Assembly (NCBI GenBank): GCA_018650645.1
Contig: JABIFP010000006.1
Span: forward strand, 1 to 48,327
Direction of reading: 5' to 3'
Origin: Candidatus Magasanikiibacteriota bacterium
Lineage (GTDB): Bacteria; Patescibacteriota; Patescibacteriia; Magasanikbacterales; UBA922
Length of the DNA: 48,327 nucleotides
Part shown: piece by piece, positions 23,465 to 32,484 of the stretch
Layout: each line of letters begins with the position of its first letter
Numbering within the stretch: position 1 is the first letter of the stretch
The notes under the pieces: model-generated
Database searches by the model: none
Told to the model about the DNA's origin: nothing
Seen by the model: only the letters and a program-made list of their open reading frames with translations
Program-made: the position numbers and the translations under genes

Positions 23465-25873
23465 TTATGCGTCTTTTTCAACGGTTTTTTTCTTTGGGGC
23501 AGACTTTTTCTTCTTGGCAGCTTTTTTCTTTGGCGTAGCCTTTTTCTTTGCTGCGGCTTTCTTCGGTGCAGCTTTCTTTTTTGCGGCAGCTTTTTTCTTT
23601 CCTCTTCCTGGCTTTGCCTCTGCCAAAATCTTTTGGCAGTCTTCTAAGGTGAGGGTAGACGGATCTTCCAAGTCTTTTGGAATACGACCATTCTTTGTGC
23701 CGTCAGTGACATATACGCCATACGGACCACGCTTAATGGTGATTCCTTCTTCTTCGAATACTTTAATGATGCGTTTTGCTTTTTCTTCTCTGCCGTCTTT
23801 TACAATTTTTACCGCCTCTTCTAAAGAAATAGTATATGGATCGAGGCCCATATCTTTTTTAATAGAGAAGTATTCTTTTCCAACTTGTACGTATGGACCA
23901 AATCGCCCAACATTGGCTTTAATGTCAGCGCCATCTTCTTCTTGACCAAGTGTACGTGGCAGTGAAAGGAGTACCATAGCTTCTTCCATGGTGATTGTTT
24001 GCATGATTTGCCCTTCTCTTAGTGCCGCAAATCGTGGTTTCTCTTCATCATCTTTAGAACCGAGTTGTACAAACGGACCGTACTGACCAATACGTACATA
24101 TACCGGTTTCCCAGTCTTCTCATCAGTTCCGAGTTCTCTCATTTGAGAAAGCTCTTCTCTTGTTACTTCCTCATTTTTCTTTTCTAAGTTGTCGTGGAAC
24201 GGATGATAGAAGGTAGAAATAATTGGTTGCCAGTCTTTTGTGCCTTCTGCAATCGCATCCAGATTTTCTTCCATGAGTGCAGTAAAACTATAGTCTACAA
24301 TATCTGAGAAATGCTCAATAAGCATATCAGTAACGATGATTGCAGAAGATTGTGGGTAGAATTTTTTATTATCGTCGCGGGCAACATATTTTCGCGCTTC
24401 AATCGTTCCAATAGTAGGTGAGTAAGTAGATGGACGACCGATGCCGTGCTCTTCGAGCGCCTTAACGAGAGTCGCATCTGAATATCTTGCGGGCGGCTGT
24501 GTAAAGTGCTGTTCATCTATAAGATCAGTGCAGGCAAGTTCATCTCCCTTTTTTAAATCCGGAAGAGAAAGTTCTTTGAGTGCTTCTGGATACAAGGCAA
24601 GCCATCCTTTAAACGTAATAGTTTGTCCAGTAGCTCTAAATTCGTATGAATGTTTGTCTGACCCATCTGCTTGCACATCAAGCGTTGCTTTACGTACCTT
24701 CGCTTCTGCCATTTGAGAGGCTACCGCTCTATTATAAATAAGTGAATAGAGTTTCAGTTGCTGTGGATCTAGATGATCGGTGAGACTTTCAGGTGTTCTC
24801 TCTGGATGGGTTGGGCGAATCGCTTCATGCGCTTCTTGCGCCCCTTTTGTCTTTTTTGTAAATTCTCTTGGTTTATCTAATGCGTATTCTTTTCCAAACG
24901 TGTCTTTCACAAATGCCGCAGTTTCTTTCAAAAATTTAGCTGAGAGGTTTGTAGAATCTGTACGCATGTAGGTAATCAAACCAACCGTTTCTTTTCCAAT
25001 ATGAATACCTTCATACAACTGCTGCGCCAATCTCATGGTTTGCTTTGAACTGTATCCAAGTTTATTATTTGATTGCTGTTGTAGCGTAGACGTTCTGTAT
25101 GGCGCTGGGGGAGTTCTGGTCCCGTCTTTTTCAGCCACGTCGAGTACTTTATATTTGGCATCTTTTAATGCATCTAAAATTGCATCTGCATCAGCTTTTG
25201 TACCAATAGCAAACTTATCTAGCTTTTCACCGTTCTTTTGTGTGAGCTTCGCTTCTAGTGGTGCTCCTGCGGCATCAAAGTGACCAGCAATGGTCCAGTA
25301 CTCTTGAGATTCAAATGCATCGCGTTCTCTTTCGCGCTCTACAATTAATCGTACAGCAACTGATTGTACACGGCCGGCAGAAAGACCTCTGGCAATTTTC
25401 TTCCATAAAAATGGAGAAAGCTCGTATCCTACAAGACGATCTAAAACACGGCGTGCTTGCTGCGCATCTACCAATTTTGTATTGATATGTCTTGGGTGCT
25501 TGAGCGCTTCTTCAATTGCGTGCTTGGTAATTTCATGAAATACAATACGCTCAGCTTTTTCTGGTTTTACTTTTAAAATATGTGCTAGGTGCCAGGCAAT
25601 GGCTTCTCCTTCTCGGTCTTCATCAGTTGCAAAGATAATGTTATTATCACATTCCTTTGCCAAATCTTTCAGCTTCTTTACCTGTTTGGTCTTATCTGGG
25701 CTTACACGATATGTTGGAAGAAAGGTTCCTCCTTCAATATCGATTCCCATATTACTTTTTGGGAGGTCTCTTACATGTCCAAAAGAAGACTCGACAACAT
25801 AATCGGTGCCGAGAAATTTAGAAATGGTTTTTGCTTTTGTCGGAGACTCGACAATAACGAGTGTTTTGCTCAT
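23465..25873 (-). CDS. topA: DNA topoisomerase I (type IA)
   Basis: 802 residues. The TOPRIM domain opens with LVIVESPTKAKTI and includes the acidic DEDREGEAIAWH; the active Tyr is in GLITYMRTDSTN, near residue 310. It relaxes negative supercoils. The C-terminus has three repeats of the GxYGPFVQLG/GRFGPYVQVG/GPYGVYVTDG type (Toprim C-terminal repeats) instead of Cys4 zinc ribbons; only an isolated Cys is seen there. It ends with a histone H1-like tail of about 45 residues made almost entirely of Lys, Ala and Pro. Preceded by its own promoter inside the end of folC. Confidence 0.95.
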   Translation of the reverse strand: MSKTLVIVESPTKAKTISKFLGTDYVVESSFGHVRDLPKSNMGIDIEGGTFLPTYRVSPDKTKQVKKLKDLAKECDNNIIFATDEDREGEAIAWHLAHILKVKPEKAERIVFHEITKHAIEEALKHPRHINTKLVDAQQARRVLDRLVGYELSPFLWKKIARGLSAGRVQSVAVRLIVERERERDAFESQEYWTIAGHFDAAGAPLEAKLTQKNGEKLDKFAIGTKADADAILDALKDAKYKVLDVAEKDGTRTPPAPYRTSTLQQQSNNKLGYSSKQTMRLAQQLYEGIHIGKETVGLITYMRTDSTNLSAKFLKETAAFVKDTFGKEYALDKPREFTKKTKGAQEAHEAIRPTHPERTPESLTDHLDPQQLKLYSLIYNRAVASQMAEAKVRKATLDVQADGSDKHSYEFRATGQTITFKGWLALYPEALKELSLPDLKKGDELACTDLIDEQHFTQPPARYSDATLVKALEEHGIGRPSTYSPTIGTIEARKYVARDDNKKFYPQSSAIIVTDMLIEHFSDIVDYSFTALMEENLDAIAEGTKDWQPIISTFYHPFHDNLEKKNEEVTREELSQMRELGTDEKTGKPVYVRIGQYGPFVQLGSKDDEEKPRFAALREGQIMQTITMEEAMVLLSLPRTLGQEEDGADIKANVGRFGPYVQVGKEYFSIKKDMGLDPYTISLEEAVKIVKDGREEKAKRIIKVFEEEGITIKRGPYGVYVTDGTKNGRIPKDLEDPSTLTLEDCQKILAEAKPGRGKKKAAAKKKAAPKKAAAKKKATPKKKAAKKKKSAPKKKTVEKDA

Positions 25874-25890
25874 AGAAAAAGTGTCTTTGC

Positions 25891-25919
25891 ACTATAGGGT
25901 AGGAAACAGGCTGTGTCAA
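25891..25919 (-). promoter_or_regulatory. Promoter of topA
   Basis: On the minus strand TTGACA (25914-25919), a 17-base spacer and TATAGT (25891-25896). The -35 box overlaps the folC stop codon. The leader to the ATG at 25873 is about 11 bases. Confidence 0.75.
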
Positions 25920-27229
25920 GTATGTCGGAGCTGTCCGGACAGGAAGATTGAGCCTGTAACGAGTAATACGTCATGTTTAGAAAGGTGTTTTTTTGCCTCA
26001 GTAAAGGCAATATAGGGGTCTAAGTAGCATTCTACGGGTCTGTTTTTTGGGAGGTGTTTTTTTGCTTCAAGCATGAGATGGGTGGGGTAGGCGACTTTTC
26101 GGAGGTGATTTGCCGTATTTCTGGTACAAGTTACGCGTTTGGGGTTTAATTCTTGGCATAGTGAGCCAAGGAGCTTCTTCCACGGTTTATCCGCGCTAGC
26201 GCCAAATAAGAGGTGCAGAGAGGCCCCCTTAGGGAGGAGTGCCTTTGTTGCCGCAATGGTAGATGCCATTTTATGTGGATTGTGCGCGCCATCCATAATA
26301 ATGAATGGGTGCTCATTTTTGATCTCCATGCGAAGTGGCAATTTTGCATTCATAAGTCCATGCCAGATTGCACTCGACTCAATTCCTAAATCACTGGCAA
26401 TATGTGAAGCCAAAAGAGCATTCTTTGCTTGATGAACTCCTGGAGCCGGAACAGACCAGGTTTCACCATTGAACATAAATCGTGTGCCATCAAATTTAAT
26501 GGAAGTTTTTTCTGGTGTTGCTTTATGATAAATGAAGGGTACGTTATATTTGGATGCTCGTGTTTCAATAAGATCTCGGATGTATTTACGAGGCTCTGCC
26601 GTATAGACAACGCCGCAATCGCGAGAAATAATACCACATTTGTCTTTGGTGATTTCTGCTAGCGTATTTCCTAAAATGTGTGTGTGATCTAAATTTACAT
26701 TGGTAATCACCGCCACATCTTTTTTTGTAATGACATTACTCGCATCAAATGTGCCCCCAAGACCTGCTTCTAAAATCACCCATTCAACTTGTTTATCTGC
26801 AAAGTAGAGCCACCCAAGTGCTTCAAGAACTTCAAAATATGATACGGGTTCTAACGTAACTTGTTGCGCGTATGTATCTAATGCAGGAATGATTTTTTTT
26901 GTATAGGCAACAAAATCGGCTTTGCTCATGTGTCTTCCACCCACATTCCAGCGCTCAGTAATTTGTGTGGGGTGAGGAGAGTTTGTTGAACCCACCTGTT
27001 TACCAGAGGCGTGAAGAATACTATGGAGTAGATGTACAAGTGACCCTTTTCCACTGGTACCCGTGATATGAATAACGTGTGGAATCTTTTTTTGTGGGTT
27101 CCCTAAAATATCTAAAAAAGCCTGCAGCCGTTGATGATATGCAGAACTTTTTTTGGGATCCTTCATGAACTCTGTGCGAGGAAGATTCGCCAGAGATAGG
27201 AGTGTGCTATAGGCTTGTTCAAAAGTCAT
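25916..27229 (-). CDS. folC: Folylpolyglutamate/dihydrofolate synthase family ligase
   Basis: 437 residues of the Mur-ligase superfamily. The ATP-binding loop is ITGTSGKGSLVH (about 53-64), then SPHPTQITERW and EAGLGGTFDASN with the Mg-binding residues, and MDGAHNPHKM of the C-terminal domain. FolC adds glutamates to folates. Whether dihydrofolate synthase activity is retained cannot be read. It is one of two host genes here with a clear Shine-Dalgarno-like site (AAGGAG just before the ATG). It follows dprA by 28 bases. The protein ends at the topA promoter. Confidence 0.92.
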   Translation of the reverse strand: MTFEQAYSTLLSLANLPRTEFMKDPKKSSAYHQRLQAFLDILGNPQKKIPHVIHITGTSGKGSLVHLLHSILHASGKQVGSTNSPHPTQITERWNVGGRHMSKADFVAYTKKIIPALDTYAQQVTLEPVSYFEVLEALGWLYFADKQVEWVILEAGLGGTFDASNVITKKDVAVITNVNLDHTHILGNTLAEITKDKCGIISRDCGVVYTAEPRKYIRDLIETRASKYNVPFIYHKATPEKTSIKFDGTRFMFNGETWSVPAPGVHQAKNALLASHIASDLGIESSAIWHGLMNAKLPLRMEIKNEHPFIIMDGAHNPHKMASTIAATKALLPKGASLHLLFGASADKPWKKLLGSLCQELNPKRVTCTRNTANHLRKVAYPTHLMLEAKKHLPKNRPVECYLDPYIAFTEAKKHLSKHDVLLVTGSIFLSGQLRHT

Positions 27230-27257
27230 GCTCTCCTTATGTTACACTCAAATAATA

Positions 27258-28340
27258 TCATGTTGCACCGAGGCTCGCAAGAACATGCGACTTGCATCTA
27301 TATCGCAGCCCATCCTTTTCAATGAGTAAAAGGAGCTCTAATTCCATGAGCGCAGCGAGCAATTCGCTCGTATGAAGAGTACATACCGGAGTTAATTCAT
27401 CTATGGTTTTCCAATCTGCAAGTGCTGTAAGAATAGGAGTATGTTGAGAAGGAATAGTTTGTGGTAGCTGTACGTTAGGAGTAATTCCAAGCTGAAAAGC
27501 TACTTGTTCCAGTGAAATAATGGGAATAGCTCCTTGTTCTAACAGTGCATTTACTCCCATGCCGGTAATGTTGAATATATTGTGGGGGAGTGCAAATACT
27601 TGTTTTCCTAAATCGAGTGCTTGTTCTGCGGTAATGAGCGTGCCAGATTTTTTAGCGGCTTCAATAATAATAAGAGAATCACATAGTGCCGCAATAAGTC
27701 GATTCCTTTTTGGAAATGAACCAGCAAATATGATGGCGCCGGGTGGGTGCTCACTTACCAGCGTTCCACCTTGTCTTAGGATGCGTTCTGCCAGGGAGCT
27801 GTGTCGTTTTGGAGTAATACCTGGAGGATCTACACTTCCGGGAAGTATTGCCACAGTAGGAACACCGCACCGTAGTGCTGCCTCATGAGCCGCACCATCA
27901 ACGCCAAGTGCAAGGCCTGAGACTATACAAATATCACTTGCAGCAAGGGTCTCTATAAGTTCTTGCGTTGCGCGCTTGCCATATTGGCTCATGGCACGTG
28001 AACCAATTACTGCGATATGTTTGGTATCTGTTTGTAAACGTGTCCCCTTATAAAAAAGAGCAACAGGCGGGTCGGTTAATTGCAAAAATGCACTGGGAAA
28101 TGCATCATCATGTGGGCAGTACGCATGAATATCGTGGCGATCAAGTAATGCTTGCGCAGCATCAACACTAAACGTACTCCTCCAAGAGATAAACTGCTCG
28201 ACGTATGGCTGTTTCCAAACACTCTTTAGCCTTGCAGCACTTACGGTGCTGATCATGTCAGGCGTAAAGGCATCACAAAACCGTCGCCATTTGGCCGCAC
28301 TTGCTGCAGGTGCATGAGCAAAATAGATACAAGGCTTCAT
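27258..28340 (-). CDS. dprA: DNA-processing protein A
   Basis: 360 residues from the ATG at 28340; a GTG at 28352 lies in the U tract of the hairpin before it. DprA loads RecA onto incoming single-stranded DNA during natural transformation. The Rossmann-like core shows GSRAMSQYGKRA, VSGLALGVDGAAHEAAL, the FPKRNRLIAALCDSLIIIEA motif and SGTLITAEQAL. A C-terminal winged-helix-like segment (LTALADWKTIDELTPVC) is present. Together with radA at 37236 it hints at competence, although no ComEC or ComEA is in the window. Confidence 0.93.
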   Translation of the reverse strand: MKPCIYFAHAPAASAAKWRRFCDAFTPDMISTVSAARLKSVWKQPYVEQFISWRSTFSVDAAQALLDRHDIHAYCPHDDAFPSAFLQLTDPPVALFYKGTRLQTDTKHIAVIGSRAMSQYGKRATQELIETLAASDICIVSGLALGVDGAAHEAALRCGVPTVAILPGSVDPPGITPKRHSSLAERILRQGGTLVSEHPPGAIIFAGSFPKRNRLIAALCDSLIIIEAAKKSGTLITAEQALDLGKQVFALPHNIFNITGMGVNALLEQGAIPIISLEQVAFQLGITPNVQLPQTIPSQHTPILTALADWKTIDELTPVCTLHTSELLAALMELELLLLIEKDGLRYRCKSHVLASLGAT

Positions 28341-28368
28341 AAACAAAAACACGCATAAGTAATGCGTG
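28341..28368 (-). terminator. Terminator-like hairpin between pth and dprA
   Basis: On the minus strand CACGCAT pairs with ATGCGTG (28350-28368 region, five-base loop), followed by TTTTTGTTT, which ends at the dprA ATG with no gap. It may end the der-pth transcript or act as an attenuator for dprA. Confidence 0.7.
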
Positions 28369-28383
28369 CATTGTATAGAAAAC

Positions 28384-28944
28384 TTATTTGCTATGCGAGC
28401 AATTGAGCATTTCTTGCAGATTTTTCACAGATTGTTTAATAACTTCACCAAGAAGTGGCTTTTCAAAGAGAGAAAATTTACCAAGTACAAATCGTGAAGT
28501 ATCTTCCATGCGCTTTTCATTTTTTGATTTGATGCCAACACGAACGCGGTGAAAATCTTTTGTTTTGAGGTGTTCTGTAATCGATCTAATACCATTATGT
28601 CCGCCATGTCCTCTATCTTTCTGCATTTTAATTTCTCCAAGTGCAATATCTTTGTCGTCATGAATAACGATAATGTCTTCTGCTGGAATTTTGTAAAAAT
28701 GCGCAATCAGTCCAACCGATTGGCCAGAGTTATTCATATAGGTCATCGGTTTGACCAAGAATACTTTTTCGCCTTGTACCATGCCGCCAGCAATAACGGC
28801 ATTAAATTTCTTGCTGAGCTCCGGAGAAGAGAGTCCCTCATGAGCAAGCTTTTCAAACAGCGCATCAATAATCATAAAACCCACGTTGTGACGTGTTTTC
28901 GTATAGCGACTGCCAGGATTGCCCAGTCCTACGATAAGTTTCAT
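28384..28944 (-). CDS. pth: Peptidyl-tRNA hydrolase
   Basis: 186 residues, the normal size. It recycles peptidyl-tRNA dropped by ribosomes. GLGNPGSRYTKTRHNVGFM carries Asn9 and the catalytic His19, MTYMNNSGQS holds the next conserved Asn, and VIHDDKDIALG the Asp that orients the His. GHNGIRSI binds the tRNA end. Eleven bases after der and followed by a hairpin terminator. Confidence 0.95.
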   Translation of the reverse strand: MKLIVGLGNPGSRYTKTRHNVGFMIIDALFEKLAHEGLSSPELSKKFNAVIAGGMVQGEKVFLVKPMTYMNNSGQSVGLIAHFYKIPAEDIIVIHDDKDIALGEIKMQKDRGHGGHNGIRSITEHLKTKDFHRVRVGIKSKNEKRMEDTSRFVLGKFSLFEKPLLGEVIKQSVKNLQEMLNCSHSK

Positions 28945-28955
28945 AGGGTAAATGG

Positions 28956-30350
28956 TTATCTTTTTGTCTTTGTGAGTTTGATAACGATTGGTGTTGCGAA
29001 GAAATCGAAACTATCTCTGAGTTTGTTTTCTAGATAGTTGATATATGATCTGTGAAGTGACGTACGATGTTTTACAAATACTTCGAAGATAGGTGGATTG
29101 TCTCTGAGCTGTCTCATACCAAGAAGTTTTGGATGTCTTGTTCCTTTTCCTCTTGAAGGACGATGTTCTTTTGTTGCTTGCTCCAAGAATTTTTCTAATC
29201 CACGGTTCGCAATATGCGTATGACGCGCTTGCCATGCATGCATAATGTGCGGAAGAATTTTTTGGACATGCTGTCCAGTTTTTCCACTCACTAAAAGCAT
29301 TTGTGCAAAACTGAGATGTGGAAAATATGAATACAGCATTTTCTTTACTTTGATTTGCTGCTGCTCTGTATTGTCTTCTGTAAGATCCCATTTGTTTACT
29401 AGAATGATAACACTTTTTGAGCGTTTTTCAATGAGTCCAGCAAGTTGCATGTCTTGTTGAGAGATTGTTTCAGATCCATCAATAACGAATAGGATGATAT
29501 CTGAGTCATCAATACTGGTAATACTTTTTGCAATTCCCATGCGTTCTAAAAATCCTGACACGCGAGATTTTCGTCTAATACCAGCAGTATCTTTGAAGGT
29601 GATCTTTTGCATGATCTCTTCTTCACCTTGCTTGTATCGGTATTCTAATGTGGTGTCGTGGGGTTCACGAGTTGTATGCGCAATATCAGAAACAATAACG
29701 CGTTCTTCACCAATGATTCTATTAAAGAGAGACGATTTTCCGACATTCGGTTTTCCAATAAGCGAAATTCTAATTCCTGGATCTTCTTCCACAAATTTTT
29801 CAGCATCTGTCGCTTCGTCTCCAAGTACCTCAAAAATTTTATCAAGCAAATCCCCAATACTTCTTCCACTTGCTGCTGAAATTGGGAACGGTTCTCCAAG
29901 TCCTAGCTTATACCAGTCAGGTTCCGTAAGCGACGCTTCAATACGTTTATTATCTACTTTGTTTGCAATAAAGATGACTGGTTTATGAGAAATCTTTCTC
30001 ATTCGTTTAGCCAGTTCACGTTCTTGTGGCATAACACCAACTTGTCCATCTGTAATAAAGAGAATTACATCAGCAAGTTTCATTGCCTTTTCTGATTGCA
30101 CTAAAATATCTTCTTCAAATGGAGTGTCTTCTTCAAAAGAAAGTCCACCAGTATCGAGTACTCTGATATGTCGTCCTCTCCAATGGAGTAATCCTTCATT
30201 TGTTGTACGAGTTGTTCCACCAATGGTAGAGACAATCGCTTTGGTTTCTCCAATAAGTTTATTAAAAAGAGTCGATTTTCCAACATTAACACGACCAATG
30301 ATGGCAATGGTTGGAATTCCGAGATTTTCTTGTGTAAGGCCTTTAGGCAT
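28956..30350 (-). CDS. der: GTPase Der (EngA), ribosome assembly
   Basis: 464 residues from the ATG at 30350, one base after the stop of the LCP gene; the frame is open further upstream but only as a shadow of that gene. Two tandem G domains: GRVNVGKST (20-28) with NKVD, and GKPNVGKSS with NKWD, then the KH-like C-terminal domain (PIFEVFVKHRTSLHRSYINYL). Der helps mature the 50S subunit. The first P-loop has Val where most have Pro (GRPNVGKS). Operon LCP-der-pth. Confidence 0.95.
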   Translation of the reverse strand: MPKGLTQENLGIPTIAIIGRVNVGKSTLFNKLIGETKAIVSTIGGTTRTTNEGLLHWRGRHIRVLDTGGLSFEEDTPFEEDILVQSEKAMKLADVILFITDGQVGVMPQERELAKRMRKISHKPVIFIANKVDNKRIEASLTEPDWYKLGLGEPFPISAASGRSIGDLLDKIFEVLGDEATDAEKFVEEDPGIRISLIGKPNVGKSSLFNRIIGEERVIVSDIAHTTREPHDTTLEYRYKQGEEEIMQKITFKDTAGIRRKSRVSGFLERMGIAKSITSIDDSDIILFVIDGSETISQQDMQLAGLIEKRSKSVIILVNKWDLTEDNTEQQQIKVKKMLYSYFPHLSFAQMLLVSGKTGQHVQKILPHIMHAWQARHTHIANRGLEKFLEQATKEHRPSRGKGTRHPKLLGMRQLRDNPPIFEVFVKHRTSLHRSYINYLENKLRDSFDFFATPIVIKLTKTKR

Positions 30351-30351
30351 A

Positions 30352-31794
30352 TTATTCTGTATAGTCTTCTCCCAATATAAGGAGCAGATCAGTGCTTGTA
30401 CTTGCTGCTTCTCCTGCAGGCAATGTTGTCCTGACAGGAATAGAGAGGAGCGAAGCGAGTCCTTCCGCAGCTTCTTTCGCTGCAGCACCTTCAGTTACGA
30501 GGTAAACAGCGCTTTTGCTTTGGGGACGTTCTTCTGTATTTCCAACGTGCAGTACGGCAAATTTCTTACTAATAAGGAATCCTTTCGTTCTGCTCGCCAT
30601 ACCGGCGCGCCATGTACCATTTTGCACTTCAAGGTTTGCTCCTGTGTAATCACTCAGCGGAGCCGCTTGAGTGGGAGTATTATCTGTAAACGTTTTGTTT
30701 TGAGCTTCAAATATATTCTCAATAGCCCCATTGATCTGTTCAAATGATCCAGATGCCGGGGTTAAAATGAATGCGCCTCTGTTACTTTTACCACTTACGA
30801 GGTACCCATCAGGGCCACTATCTAAGGTAAGGGTGAGAATTTCTGAGGTATCAAGTTCCTTTGAGAGCTTCAGAAGTGCAATCATGTCAGCAAAATCCAT
30901 ATTTGTCAAGACGTGCTTGCTCACAGAATCGAGAATTCCATTGAGTTTAAGCGGGTTTGCCAGCGTCTCAAAAGAGAGGATTTTTTCTTTCAGGGCCAAA
31001 ATCACCTTTTGCTGGCGCTTTGAACGGGCAAAATCAGACCCTTCACCGTTGTTTCCGTGTCTTGAGCGGACATATTGCAGGGAAGTCTCTCCGTCTAGTG
31101 ATTGAACACCTTTTGTGAACGATACTGTTTGATATTCGTGATTTGCTGCAGGGTACTGATAGTCGGCAAAGGTTCTGTCCACAGTTACGCTGACGCCGCC
31201 AATGTCATCGATGATTTCTTCAAAAGCGGTAAAATCGACTCGAATAGCATAATGAACTTCTTGATCGAATATATCTTTAATGATTTTTGTTGTTGCTCCA
31301 ATTCCTGAGTCACGTTTTTTGGCTTCCGCAAAGGCATTTACATGATTGATTTTACCCACACCATAATTTGGAATGTCTACGGCTAAATCACGCGGAATAG
31401 AAGTAAACGCTACCTGCCCGGTAGAAGGTTTGATGCTTGCTAGAATAATTGTGTCTGTGAGATACGGACCATCATGTCCTGGGCCACCTTGACCAAGTAC
31501 CAAAATATTTATCCTGTCTTTGTGTTCTCCTTCAAGCTCAGGCTCTGTGCGGAAAACAAAATGTTTAATCTTGCTGATAAATCCTCTTGGCTTTTTTGCT
31601 TCTAACGTAACAGGATCATACAGCGATGGATCATCTGGTGCTTGTACTGAGAACAGTATGCGTGCCGTGCAGCCACCAAGAAAGATAAAAAGAATCGCAA
31701 CAAGTGCAAAAAAAATGCAGCTTCTCTTTTTAGGAACTGCTTCTTGCGATGCCCGTGGAGCAAAATCTTGTGGTGGCGTCAGGTGTTCGTGCAT
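30352..31794 (-). CDS. LytR-CpsA-Psr family protein with LytR C-terminal domain
   Basis: 480 residues. A cytoplasmic N-terminus of about 25 residues, one transmembrane helix (about 26-47, ending in GGC), then the LCP catalytic domain: ILVLGQGGPGHDGPYLTDTI, FTSIPRDLAVDI, GKINHVNAFAEAK and DGETSLQYVRSRHG with the Arg and Asp residues that bind the lipid pyrophosphate. A LytR_C domain follows (about 385-475). LCP enzymes attach glycopolymers to peptidoglycan. Preceded by a promoter with a very short leader. Confidence 0.92.
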   Translation of the reverse strand: MHEHLTPPQDFAPRASQEAVPKKRSCIFFALVAILFIFLGGCTARILFSVQAPDDPSLYDPVTLEAKKPRGFISKIKHFVFRTEPELEGEHKDRINILVLGQGGPGHDGPYLTDTIILASIKPSTGQVAFTSIPRDLAVDIPNYGVGKINHVNAFAEAKKRDSGIGATTKIIKDIFDQEVHYAIRVDFTAFEEIIDDIGGVSVTVDRTFADYQYPAANHEYQTVSFTKGVQSLDGETSLQYVRSRHGNNGEGSDFARSKRQQKVILALKEKILSFETLANPLKLNGILDSVSKHVLTNMDFADMIALLKLSKELDTSEILTLTLDSGPDGYLVSGKSNRGAFILTPASGSFEQINGAIENIFEAQNKTFTDNTPTQAAPLSDYTGANLEVQNGTWRAGMASRTKGFLISKKFAVLHVGNTEERPQSKSAVYLVTEGAAAKEAAEGLASLLSIPVRTTLPAGEAASTSTDLLLILGEDYTE

Positions 31795-31803
31795 ATGGCC
31801 TAT

Positions 31804-31832
31804 AGTATAAAATATTTTGCTATATTGCGCAA
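31804..31832 (-). promoter_or_regulatory. Promoter of the LCP-der-pth operon
   Basis: On the minus strand TTGCGC (31827-31832), a 17-base spacer and TATACT (31804-31809), nine bases before the ATG at 31794. Confidence 0.7.
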
Positions 31833-31881
31833 TAAAACAAAACTGTGCACGAGCGCTGTTTTAGAAGAATGAAAAATTTGC

Positions 31882-31887
31882 TATACT
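31882..31887 (+). promoter_or_regulatory. Extended -10 of the membrane protein gene at 31895
   Basis: TTTGC followed by TATACT (31882-31887) gives an extended -10 only seven bases before the ATG at 31895, a leaderless layout. The -35 (TTTTAG, 17 bases upstream) is weak. Confidence 0.6.
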
Positions 31888-31894
31888 GCAATAT

Positions 31895-32398
31895 ATGCCA
31901 CAGCCAATTGAAGATCAGCTTGAGCAAGATGATATCTTGCACGAGTGGACTACAAAAGAATATGAACAGCCAGCAAGAAAAACGCGTTGGTTTGTTGTGA
32001 TGGGAATAATTTCAGGAATATTAATCTTCTATGGGTTGGTAAAGGGAAATTTTTTGTTCTCTCTTATTATCATGCTCTTTTTTATTGTGCTGTTTCTGCA
32101 GTCGCATCAAAAACCGCCATTGGTTGGGTTTGCTATTACGCCAATTGGAGTAGTGGTAGGGAATCGATTGTATGAATATGCGGAGTTAAAGCAATTTTAT
32201 ATTATTTACCAGCCGCCTCAGGTGGAAATGCTCTATATAGAGACTACGGGCATTTCTCGACCAATGCTCAGAATTCCACTGATGGACCAAGATCCTATTG
32301 AAATTAGAGATACGTTACTCCAATTTTTACCAGAGAATGCAGATGCAGATTCTGAGCCAGGTGGGGATAAGTTTGGACGCGATTGGTTACTCCAATAA
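31895..32398 (+). CDS. Unknown membrane protein with two N-terminal spans
   Basis: 167 residues. A polar acidic N-terminus (about 1-30) precedes two close hydrophobic segments (WFVVMGIISGILIFYGLV and FLFSLIIMLFFIVLFLQ). After that the protein is soluble: ITPIGVVVGNRLYEYAELKQFYIIY and further strands resemble a PH-like bacterial membrane domain in pattern. It ends with an acidic tail. No firm family. It is its own transcript with a terminator, divergent from the LCP operon. Confidence 0.78.
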   Translation: MPQPIEDQLEQDDILHEWTTKEYEQPARKTRWFVVMGIISGILIFYGLVKGNFLFSLIIMLFFIVLFLQSHQKPPLVGFAITPIGVVVGNRLYEYAELKQFYIIYQPPQVEMLYIETTGISRPMLRIPLMDQDPIEIRDTLLQFLPENADADSEPGGDKFGRDWLLQ

Positions 32399-32405
32399 AA
32401 CAAAT

Positions 32406-32427
32406 AAAGCCTGAGAGGGCTTTTTTT
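32406..32427 (+). terminator. Terminator of the membrane protein gene
   Basis: AAAGCC (32406-32411) pairs with GGCTTT (32418-32423), followed by T residues to 32427. The next promoter starts three bases later. Confidence 0.8.
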
Positions 32428-32429
32428 GG

Positions 32430-32458
32430 TTGACAAAGATTGAATTATTGGGTTATAT
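32430..32458 (+). promoter_or_regulatory. Promoter of cassette 6
   Basis: TTGACA (32430-32435), a 17-base spacer and TTATAT (32453-32458), about 20 bases of leader before the ATG at 32485. Confidence 0.8.
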
Positions 32459-32484
32459 GAATACGAATTAGAAGGGGGCAGAAG

